DNA of 18,797 nucleotides, from assembly GCA_038244535.1 (NCBI GenBank), contig JBBRTJ010000073.1:1-18797 (forward strand), in the 5' to 3' direction. The position numbers and the translations under genes were made by a program. Below are positions 7,543 through 13,153 of this stretch, piece after piece. This DNA comes from JBBRTJ01 sp038244535. Its GTDB lineage: Bacteria > Actinomycetota > Acidimicrobiia > Acidimicrobiales > Ilumatobacteraceae. Under the pieces are notes generated by a model that saw nothing but the letters and a program-made list of their open reading frames with translations, was not told where the DNA came from and searched no databases. The stretch's first letter is position 1. The number at the start of each line of letters is the position of its first letter.

Positions 7543-8274
7543 CTAGTCGGCGATCGGTGTCAGCTCATCGCCGATCCGCACCACGCCGCCCACCTCCACC
7601 ATGGCCGCGATGCCGAGGTTCCCGGCTCGCTCGGCGTTGATCCGGCGCAGCACGTCGAGGTCGCGCTCGATGCCGCCGGGCTGCGGCCGCGTCGTCATGA
7701 CGCAGCGGTCGATCGGCTTGACGACCTCCATCACCGCTCGGCCGAGGCGCACCCGGCCCCCGATCAGCGCGTCCTCGCCGCCGGTGTCGACGATGACGTT
7801 CATGCGGAAGCGGCGCACGTCCCACGATGCGATCGAGGCGAGCGAGGCGATCGACACCATGGTGCGGTTCGAGTCGTGGAAGCTGCCCTTCGGCCCGTTC
7901 CACTGCAGCACCTCCGAGCCGGCCTCATCCTCGAAGTCGGCCGCTATCTCGAATGTCCCTCGGGCATCGGGGTCGGCCCGTTGCAGCCGAACCTCCCGGC
8001 CGAGCCACGCTGACAGCGCGGCATCGTCAGCGGCCACCGACCCGTCGGGAAGCGTCACCTCGACGCTCGCCCCGCCGCCGGCAGCATCGAGCGCACGAGC
8101 CGACGCCATCAGCAGCAGTGGCTCGCGTTTCGCCGTGAGCGCCAGCCCGGTCGCGGCATCGACCACGGCCCACTGGCGATCGCCATCGATGCCGCGAACG
8201 CCGATGGTCGCGTGATCGAGTGGCTCGCCCTGCATCGACTTCACCGGGTATCGCCACAGCTGCTCGACCTTCAT
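7543..8274 (-). CDS. MOSC-domain protein with N-terminal beta-barrel domain
   Basis: Predicted molybdenum-cofactor/sulfur-binding domain protein related to the C-terminal part of Moco sulfurases and to YcbX/mARC proteins. 243 aa. It opens with the MOSC_N-type beta-barrel (VEQLWRYPVKSMQGE, GIDGDRQWAVVD). The MOSC core has FHDSNRTMVSIAS, RRFRMNVIVD and PIDRCVMTTRPQPGG, whose cysteine is the conserved putative ligand, and it ends GNLGIAAMVEVGGVVRIGDEL. Two adjacent ATGs exist. The one at 8274 is 7 nt from GAGAGGG and forms a TGATG overlap with the methyltransferase stop; the one at 8277 would be an ATGA overlap but only 4 nt from the site. Translational coupling to the upstream gene is likely either way. 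The substrate is unknown. Confidence 0.85.
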   Translation of the reverse strand: MKVEQLWRYPVKSMQGEPLDHATIGVRGIDGDRQWAVVDAATGLALTAKREPLLLMASARALDAAGGGASVEVTLPDGSVAADDAALSAWLGREVRLQRADPDARGTFEIAADFEDEAGSEVLQWNGPKGSFHDSNRTMVSIASLASIASWDVRRFRMNVIVDTGGEDALIGGRVRLGRAVMEVVKPIDRCVMTTRPQPGGIERDLDVLRRINAERAGNLGIAAMVEVGGVVRIGDELTPIAD

Positions 8275-8873
8275 CATTGCGCCCTCTCTGCGATGGCGAG
8301 GTAGCGCTCGCCGTCCTCGATCGAAACGAGCCGCCACCCCGTCCCGGCCAGCAGCTCGTCGATGTTGGTCGGATCGAGCGGATCGTCGGCGCGCAGCTCG
8401 TGACCGTGACGAGCGGCCAGCGCGGCTCGGCTGATCACGTGGAAGATCGCCAATCGCCCGCCGGCGCGCACCACCCGAGCGAGACCGATGAGCCCGGCTG
8501 CCGGCGACGGGAGGTGGTGGATGATCCCGGCCGCGAAGACGGCGTCGAACGACGCGTCGGCGAAGGGGAGCGCATCGGCATCGCCGGCCACCATCACGGC
8601 GATCTGGTCTCGGCCGTAGCCCGCGGCGACAGCGAGCATCTCGGGGGTGGCGTCAAGGCCGACCACCGCGCCGGCCGGCCCAACGGCCTCCCTCAAGGGG
8701 ACGAGCGCCCGGCCCGTGCCGCAGCCGAGGTCGAGAGCGACCCCACCCACCGGCACGCCGAGCTCAGCGACCGCAGCGGCATAGGCCGGACCGTCGTCGG
8801 GGAACCGCTCCTCCCAGGTGGCCGCTCGCTCGGCGAAGAAGGCCCGGGTGTCGTCAAGGGGTCGCGTGCTCAT
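8274..8873 (-). CDS. Class I SAM-dependent methyltransferase (Methyltransf_11 type)
   Basis: Small cytoplasmic methyltransferase, 199 aa. Motif I is LDLGCGTGRAL (SAM glycine loop), then GLDATPEMLA with the acidic residue that holds the ribose. GDADALPFADASFDAVFAAGIIHHL follows as motifs II/III and RVVRAGGRLAIFHVIS as the later beta strand. The substrate cannot be predicted. The ATG at 8873 has a GAGG five bases upstream, and TAGGGT, a possible -10, ends ten bases before it, so the leader is very short. Its stop overlaps the MOSC start, so the two form an operon that probably continues into the tRNA-Gly gene. Confidence 0.85.
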   Translation of the reverse strand: MSTRPLDDTRAFFAERAATWEERFPDDGPAYAAAVAELGVPVGGVALDLGCGTGRALVPLREAVGPAGAVVGLDATPEMLAVAAGYGRDQIAVMVAGDADALPFADASFDAVFAAGIIHHLPSPAAGLIGLARVVRAGGRLAIFHVISRAALAARHGHELRADDPLDPTNIDELLAGTGWRLVSIEDGERYLAIAERAQ

Positions 8874-8916
8874 GGCGACCTCGACCCTACGTCGATGCCC
8901 GGCTCGAACTGCCCGA

Positions 8917-9240
8917 TTGGGGCGTGGGGCAGTATGGGGCTGGTGGCGGCCAGATGTGGCCGGTTCTGGCCCCAGTTCGGCGGTAGGTGGGGAGCGGTGG
9001 GGGCGTGGGGCGATATGGGGCTGGTGGCGGCCAGATGTGGCCGGTTCTGGCCCCAGTTCGGCGGTAGGTGGGGAGCGGTTGGGGCGTGGGGCAATATGGG
9101 GCTGGTGGCGGCCAGATGTGGCCGGTTCTGGCCCCAGTTCGGAGGTAGGTGGGGTGCGGTTGGGGCGTGGGGCAATATGGGGCTGGTGGCGGCCAGATGT
9201 GGCCGGTTCTGGCCCCAGTTCGGTGGTAGGTGGGGAGCGG
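8917..9240. repeat. Four tandem 81-bp repeats with G-quadruplex and hairpin potential
   Basis: Unit starts are at 8917, 8998, 9079 and 9160. The copies are nearly identical, with substitutions at only a few fixed places (CAGTAT/CGATAT/CAATAT; GGCGG/GGAGG/GGTGG; GGGGAG/GGGGTG) and no length change. Each unit contains a stem CGGCCA-GATG-TGGCCG (8947-8962 in copy 1) nested inside TGGGGC/GCCCCA (8935-8940, 8969-8974). Each junction gives four GGGG tracts in order (8989-9020, 9070-9101, 9151-9182), loops 6-7, 3 and 6 nt. As 81 is a multiple of three, all frames stay open through the array, which makes long but spurious reading frames on both strands. It sits between the divergent methyltransferase and GAP-family genes, starting 44 bp from the methyltransferase ATG. 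Confidence 0.95.
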
Positions 9241-9332
9241 CGCTCTCGGGGCGGTGGGCGAGGCGTCCGATCGGTCCCGACAGCGACGGGGGAGCCCAGC
9301 CGGCGACGCTCACCAGCGACGTCCCGAGTCGG

Positions 9333-9384
9333 TACGGTCGCTCGAGTGTTGCGCGTGAACCAGCCGAGCGTTGACGGGTGTTGA
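9333..9384 (+). promoter_or_regulatory. Possible leaderless 12-codon upstream frame before the GAP-family gene
   Basis: TACGGT (9333-9338) is a TANNNT -10 match and ends seven bases before a GTG at 9346. From that GTG a 12-codon frame (VLRVNQPSVDGC) runs to TGA at 9382-9384. The stop overlaps the TTG start of the membrane protein gene at 9381 as TTGA. This could deliver ribosomes to a start that has no Shine-Dalgarno sequence. The geometry is seen; the function is inferred. Confidence 0.25.
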
Positions 9385-9761
9385 GCGACGCCATCGGTGG
9401 GTTCCTTCCCGCAGCTGCCGCGGTGGCGCTGAGCCCGGTCCCGATCGTCGGTGTGGTGCTGGTGCTCGGCAGCGCCACGGCCAAGTCGAACGGCCCGCTG
9501 TTCGCGCTCGGTTGGGTCGTCGGCTTGGTGGCGGTCTGCTCGATCGTGGTCGGCGTGTTCGGCGGCGCCGACGATCCCGACAGCGGCTCATCGACGGTCA
9601 TGAACGTCCTGCGGATCGCAGGCGGCCTGTTCCTGCTGTACCTGGCCGCCACGAAGTGGACGACCCGCCCGAAGCCGGGCGAGCTGGGCGAGATGCCGGG
9701 CTGGCTGTTCTGGGGGCGCTCAGTCGCATCAGTGCGTCTGAACGCACCGAGAGCCGACTGA
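9381..9761 (+). pseudogene. GAP-family (Sap/LysE-like) membrane protein, C-terminally truncated
   Basis: Integral membrane protein related to the GAP/sulfolipid-addressing family (PF11139-like), a LysE-superfamily group of six-helix exporters usually about 210-240 aa. The N-terminus MSDAIGGFLPAAAAVALSPVPIVGVVLVL and the loop SATAKSNGPLFALGWVVGLV are typical. Three hydrophobic segments are seen (about residues 8-30, 40-60, 77-92). After RPKPGELGEMPGWL similarity stops; 14 unrelated residues lead to TGA at 9759-9761, and the other frames do not continue the family. Half of the membrane helices are missing and only about 50 bp remain before corA, so a deletion rather than a simple frameshift is likely. 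TTG at 9381 is chosen because family members begin M-S/G-x-A-I-G; GTG at 9378 is also possible. Confidence 0.65.
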
Positions 9762-9780
9762 AGGCGCTGCAGGCGGTGGG

Positions 9781-9814
9781 AGCAGCGTCAATCCTGAAGC
9801 GGCAGGACGCTGCT
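9781..9814. terminator. Hairpin between the convergent GAP-family remnant and corA
   Basis: AGCAGCGTC (9781-9789) and GACGCTGCT (9806-9814) form a perfect 9-bp stem with a 16-nt loop that can pair further. It lies at the meeting point of two convergent genes and overlaps the first bases of the corA stop codon. It could terminate in both directions, though no T-run is present. Confidence 0.45.
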
Positions 9815-10790
9815 AGAGCCAGTCCCTGCGCTTGAACAGCAGGTAGAGGCTGCCCGACATCACGATGGTGAGCGCGCTCGCGGCCAGCACGCCCCAGTCC
9901 CGCGCAAAGCCCGGGTAGGGCACGTTCATGCCATACCAGCCGGTGATGAGGGTGGGGACGGCGATGATGGCGGCCCAGCTCGTGACCTGCTTCATGATCT
10001 GGTTGGTGCGGTAGTCGCGCAGGCTGAGGTTGGTCTCGACGATCGTGCTGACGAGGTCTCGCAGCGCGTCGGTCGCCTCGCTCACCCGCAGCACGTGGTC
10101 GTACACGTCCTGGAAGTACGGGTAGAGCGCGTCGTCGACGATGGACTGCTCACGGCGCATCAGGGCGCTGACGACCTCGCGCGTCGGCACGACCAGTCGG
10201 TGGAAGCGGATGAGGGCCTGGCGCATCTGGAACCAGTGGCGCTGCTGGGACGGTTCGAGCGGGTGCTCGGAGAAGATGCCCTCGCTGATCTCGTCGTAGA
10301 ACTCGTCGAAGCCCTCGACGGTGTCGAAGTAGCCGTCGACGATCACGTCGAGGAGCCCGTAGAGCAGGTAGCTGACACCGTGGGCGGCCAAGCCGGGGGA
10401 GCGGTCCCACCGGGCGAGCACCGGGTCCATCGAGAACGCGTCGTCCTTGCGCACGGTCACCAGCCAGTGCGTGTTGATGAACGCGTCGATCTCCGTCTCC
10501 TCGAGCCGAGCCTCGGCTCGGTCGATCCGCACGGCGTGGGTCGCCAGGAACAGGTGCGACTCGTAGTGATCGAGCTTGGGCCGTTGGTGCGGACCCAGCG
10601 CGTCCTCGACGGCCAGCTCGTGCAGGTGGAGCTCGCTGGCCAGCTCGTCCAGCTCCTCCTTCGTGGGCGCGCAGAAGTCCACCCACACCATCGTGTCCGG
10701 CTCGTCCTCGGCCAGGAGCTCTGAAATGGCGGCGACGGGGAACCCTTCGTCGAGCAGCACGCCCTTGCGGTACAGCCTGGTGTGAGCCAC
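9813..10790 (-). CDS. corA: CorA-family magnesium/divalent cation channel
   Basis: Pentameric inner-membrane channel for Mg2+ (some members Co2+, Ni2+ or Zn2+). 325 aa, the normal CorA length. A cytoplasmic alpha/beta domain (about residues 1-150) is followed by long helices (about 155-270). Two C-terminal membrane helices come at about 271-288 and 301-319, with the signature YGMN (286-289) at the end of the first and the following PYPG loop. The basic tail KRRDWL is typical. The start is GTG at 10790, which gives the expected N-terminus VAHTRLYRKG. It has no strong ribosome site, and a shorter start is not excluded. The frame is open upstream to 11186, but that part is the antisense of the SQR gene. 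It is divergent from the sulfur operon, with 120 bp between. Confidence 0.9.
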   Translation of the reverse strand: MAHTRLYRKGVLLDEGFPVAAISELLAEDEPDTMVWVDFCAPTKEELDELASELHLHELAVEDALGPHQRPKLDHYESHLFLATHAVRIDRAEARLEETEIDAFINTHWLVTVRKDDAFSMDPVLARWDRSPGLAAHGVSYLLYGLLDVIVDGYFDTVEGFDEFYDEISEGIFSEHPLEPSQQRHWFQMRQALIRFHRLVVPTREVVSALMRREQSIVDDALYPYFQDVYDHVLRVSEATDALRDLVSTIVETNLSLRDYRTNQIMKQVTSWAAIIAVPTLITGWYGMNVPYPGFARDWGVLAASALTIVMSGSLYLLFKRRDWL

Positions 10791-10826
10791 GTCGTGGTGC
10801 CTACTACGCCGGCACCCGCCGGACCA

Positions 10827-10878
10827 CTCAGGCCGGGTTCCGGGACGTTCGGCCCTACGCCCGGCTCGCTCAGGCCGG
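10827..10878 (+). repeat. Direct repeat CTCAGGCCGG x2 in the corA/sqr intergenic region
   Basis: The 10-mer occurs at 10827-10836 and 10869-10878, i.e. 42 bp (four helical turns) apart, with the second copy about 33 bp before the sqr start. It could be a paired regulator site on one face of the helix; GC-rich chance is also possible. Confidence 0.25.
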
Positions 10879-10910
10879 TAGATCAGAGATCGAACGTGAG
10901 GAGATGGCAG

Positions 10911-12194
10911 ATGACGAGGCGCATGGTGATCCTTGGTGGCGGCACCGGTGGGACGCTGATCGCCAACCGCATGAGGCGCCACCTCGATCCCGATGAACTC
11001 GAGATCACGGTGATCGACCAGGACGACCAGCACGTGTACCAGCCCGGCCTGTTGTTCGTGCCGTTCGGCCTGGCCACGGCGGCCGAGATCGTGAGGCCGA
11101 GGCAGCACCAGCTCCACCGTCACATCGGGTTCGTCCAGCAGGCGATCGAGCGCGTCGACATCGACCGTCAGGTCGTCGTCCTGCACGATGCGACGGAGGT
11201 TCCCTACGACGTCCTCGTCGTGGCCACCGGCGCGGTGCTGGCCACGGACGAGACCGAGGGCCTCACCGGGGCGGGCTGGAACCAGAACGTGTTCACCTTC
11301 TACGACCTGGCCGGCGCCACCGCGCTCAGCGAAGCCCTCGATGCGTTCGTTGGCGGCCGGCTCGTGGTCAACATCGTCGACCTCCCGATCAAGTGCCCCG
11401 TCGCGCCGCTCGAGTTCTGCTTCCTGGCCGATTGGTACTTCACCCGCCGAGGCCGGCGCGACGAAGTGCAGATCACCTACGTGACGCCGCTCGACGGGGC
11501 CTTCACCAAGCCGATCGCGTCAGCGAAGCTCGGCGAGCTGTTGGAGACCAAGCACATCGAGGTCGTGACCGAGTTCAACACTGGTTCGGTCGAGTCGTCC
11601 CTCGACGGTCCCGGGAGCCTCGTCGGCTACGACGGGCGCGAGGTGCCCTTCGACCTGGCAGTCGTGGTGCCGCTCCACAACGGCGCCCCCTACGTCGCCC
11701 GTTCCGAGGGGCTCGGCGACGAGCTCGGGTTCGTCCCGACCGACCTCGCCACCCTCCAGTCCAAGGTCCGTCCCAACATCTTTGCCATCGGCGACGCCAC
11801 GAGCGTGCCGGCGTCGAAGGCCGGCTCGGTCACCCACTTCGAGGGCGAGGTCCTCACCGAGAACCTGATCCGCTTCCTCGACGGACGCGAGCTCGATGCC
11901 AGCTACGACGGTCACGCGAACTGCTTCATCGAGACGGGCTTCGGCAAGGCGCTGCTGATCGACTTCAACTACGAGACCGAGCCGATGGAGGGGCACTTCC
12001 CCACCGCGGTCGGCCTGCCCCTGTTGAAGGAGAGCCGCCTCAACCACCTCGGAAAGCTGATGTTCCAGTCCTTCTACTGGCACGGTCTCCTTCCCGGTCA
12101 CGACATCCCGATGGTCGGTAGCGCCATGCCGACCGCCGGCAAGCACCGTCCGGATGGATCCAGATCAAACGAACCGCAAGGAGCAGCGTCATGA
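10911..12194 (+). CDS. sqr: Sulfide:quinone oxidoreductase-like FAD flavoprotein
   Basis: Membrane-associated flavoprotein that oxidises sulfide to sulfane sulfur or polysulfide and passes electrons to quinone. 427 aa. FAD-binding Rossmann motif GGGTGGTLIANRM is at residues 9-21, ATG at 105-107, and the second FAD motif NIFAIGDATSVPASKAGS at 289-306. Cys162 (KCPVAPLEF) and Cys338 (GHANCFIETG) fall where SQRs keep their redox-active cysteine pair; the only other cysteine is Cys170. The FAD-linking N-terminal cysteine of some SQR types is absent. The C-terminal region (LNHLGKLMFQSFYWHGLLPG) suits the amphipathic membrane anchor. The start at 10911 has GAGGAG seven bases upstream. The stop overlaps the next gene by ATGA. 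Its neighbours, both sulfur-transfer proteins, support sulfide oxidation. Confidence 0.88.
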   Translation: MTRRMVILGGGTGGTLIANRMRRHLDPDELEITVIDQDDQHVYQPGLLFVPFGLATAAEIVRPRQHQLHRHIGFVQQAIERVDIDRQVVVLHDATEVPYDVLVVATGAVLATDETEGLTGAGWNQNVFTFYDLAGATALSEALDAFVGGRLVVNIVDLPIKCPVAPLEFCFLADWYFTRRGRRDEVQITYVTPLDGAFTKPIASAKLGELLETKHIEVVTEFNTGSVESSLDGPGSLVGYDGREVPFDLAVVVPLHNGAPYVARSEGLGDELGFVPTDLATLQSKVRPNIFAIGDATSVPASKAGSVTHFEGEVLTENLIRFLDGRELDASYDGHANCFIETGFGKALLIDFNYETEPMEGHFPTAVGLPLLKESRLNHLGKLMFQSFYWHGLLPGHDIPMVGSAMPTAGKHRPDGSRSNEPQGAAS

Positions 12195-12508
12195 GCACCG
12201 CCACCTACGCCGGCGTCACGGTCGACGTGAACGACGAAGGCTTCTTCGAGCACCCTGAGCAGTGGACCCGCGACGTTGCTGTCGAGCTGGGGCGGGCCGA
12301 GGGCATCGACGAGCTGACCCCGCAGCACTGGCAGGTCATCGACTTCATGCGCAAGGAGTGGTTCGAGAAGGGCACCGGCCCGACCGTTCGCGTCCTGGGC
12401 AAGACATCCGGCGTGTCAGTGAAGGAGCTCTACCAGTTGTTCCCGAAAGGTCCCGCCAAGGTCGCGGCCCGCATCGCGGGCATCCCGAAGCCGAAAGGGT
12501 GCATATGA
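12191..12508 (+). CDS. tusE/dsrC-like: TusE/DsrC-family sulfur carrier protein
   Basis: Small cytoplasmic protein whose flexible C-terminal arm carries sulfur on a cysteine. 105 aa, the family length. It shows GFFEHPEQWTRDVAVELGRAEGI, LTPQHWQVIDFMRKEW, LYQLFPKGPAK and the terminal AGIPKPKGCI. The penultimate Cys104 is the invariant CysA. The second DsrC cysteine, eleven residues earlier, is Ala93, so it cannot form the CysA-CysB trisulfide of dissimilatory DsrC and is TusE-like in this respect. AAGGAG lies eight bases before the ATG. It overlaps the sqr stop (ATGA) and its own stop overlaps the next start (ATGA). No dsrAB genes are in the window. Likely role: persulfide acceptor from SQR or from another sulfurtransferase. 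Confidence 0.9.
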   Translation: MSTATYAGVTVDVNDEGFFEHPEQWTRDVAVELGRAEGIDELTPQHWQVIDFMRKEWFEKGTGPTVRVLGKTSGVSVKELYQLFPKGPAKVAARIAGIPKPKGCI

Positions 12509-13023
12509 GCGTCACCGACATCGCAACGTCGCCGTCCAGACAGGCTGAGGCGGTCAAGCCCGAGCCGATCACGAAGGTCTCGATCGTCGTGTCGAAGGGA
12601 TCGCTCGAGGGCATCTACCCCGCGCTGATCATGGCCAATGGAGCCAGGGCCGAGGGCATCGAGGCCAACCTGTTCTTCACGTTCTTCGGCATGGACGCCA
12701 TCCACAAGGGCCGCATCGACCACATCAAGGTGGCCACCGTCGGCAACCCGGGCATGCACATCCCCACCCTCATCGGTGGTCTTCCCGGGATGTCTGCCTT
12801 GGCGACGCACATGATGAGCCGGAAGATGGAGGGCATCGACATCCCCCCGCTCGGTGAGTTCATCGAGATGATCGGTGACACCGGCGCCGGCATGTACGCC
12901 GGCAAGGCCTCGGTCGACATGTTCGGGCTGACGATGGATGACTTCGTCCCCCAGATCCAAGACATCATCACCGTCGGCGAGTTCTACGAGAAGGCGGCCG
13001 GAGGCCAGATCATCTTCACGTGA
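12505..13023 (+). CDS. DsrE2-like (DsrE/DsrF/DrsH family) protein lacking cysteine
   Basis: 172 aa. The core shows ITKVSIVVSKGSLEGIYPAL, LFFTFFGMDAIHKGR, GGLPGMSALATHMM, DIPPLGEFIEMI and VGEFYEKAAGGQIIFT, characteristic of the DsrE2 branch that travels with TusA, rhodanese or SQR genes. These proteins normally carry a persulfide-forming cysteine in a Y-A-C-K/Q context. Here that segment is MYAGKASVDMF with Gly133 (GGC, one base from TGC), and the whole protein has no cysteine. It may be structural or a membrane-linked partner rather than a carrier. The ATG at 12505 overlaps the upstream stop (ATGA), with AAAGGG six bases before it. The stop TGA at 13021-13023 lies inside a long palindrome. 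Confidence 0.85.
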   Translation: MSVTDIATSPSRQAEAVKPEPITKVSIVVSKGSLEGIYPALIMANGARAEGIEANLFFTFFGMDAIHKGRIDHIKVATVGNPGMHIPTLIGGLPGMSALATHMMSRKMEGIDIPPLGEFIEMIGDTGAGMYAGKASVDMFGLTMDDFVPQIQDIITVGEFYEKAAGGQIIFT

Positions 13024-13046
13024 TCACGTGATCACGTGATCACGTG
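13017..13046. terminator. 30-bp perfect palindrome, (TGATCACG)x3 core, at the end of the sulfur operon
   Basis: CACG followed by three copies of TGATCACG and a closing TG is its own reverse complement over 30 bp. It contains four CACGTG boxes at 8-bp spacing and three TGATCA sites. It starts in the last two codons of the DsrE2-like gene and includes its stop. As RNA it makes a stem of up to about 13 bp, but no T-run follows. It may be a terminator, a multi-dimer protein binding site, or both. Confidence 0.6.
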
Positions 13047-13153
13047 GCCGTGGTCGCGCCGCACCCATCCGCGCCTCGGGCCGTGCGCGTGGCCCTATGG
13101 TGCGTGACGAGCACCTGGGCGGGCGCCGGTTGCCCCCGGAGTTGGAGGGTGCC

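Noticed and set aside
8917..9240. CRISPR array
   Set aside because: The whole 81-bp unit is repeated with no variable spacers, and no cas genes are present.
8220..9652. Long frames on both strands through the 81-bp repeats (WPQFGGRWGAV or HLPPNWGQNRP repeat proteins)
   Set aside because: An 81-bp unit keeps every frame open, so the repeat proteins are a by-product. They run into antisense of the methyltransferase, MOSC or GAP genes and have no ribosome sites.
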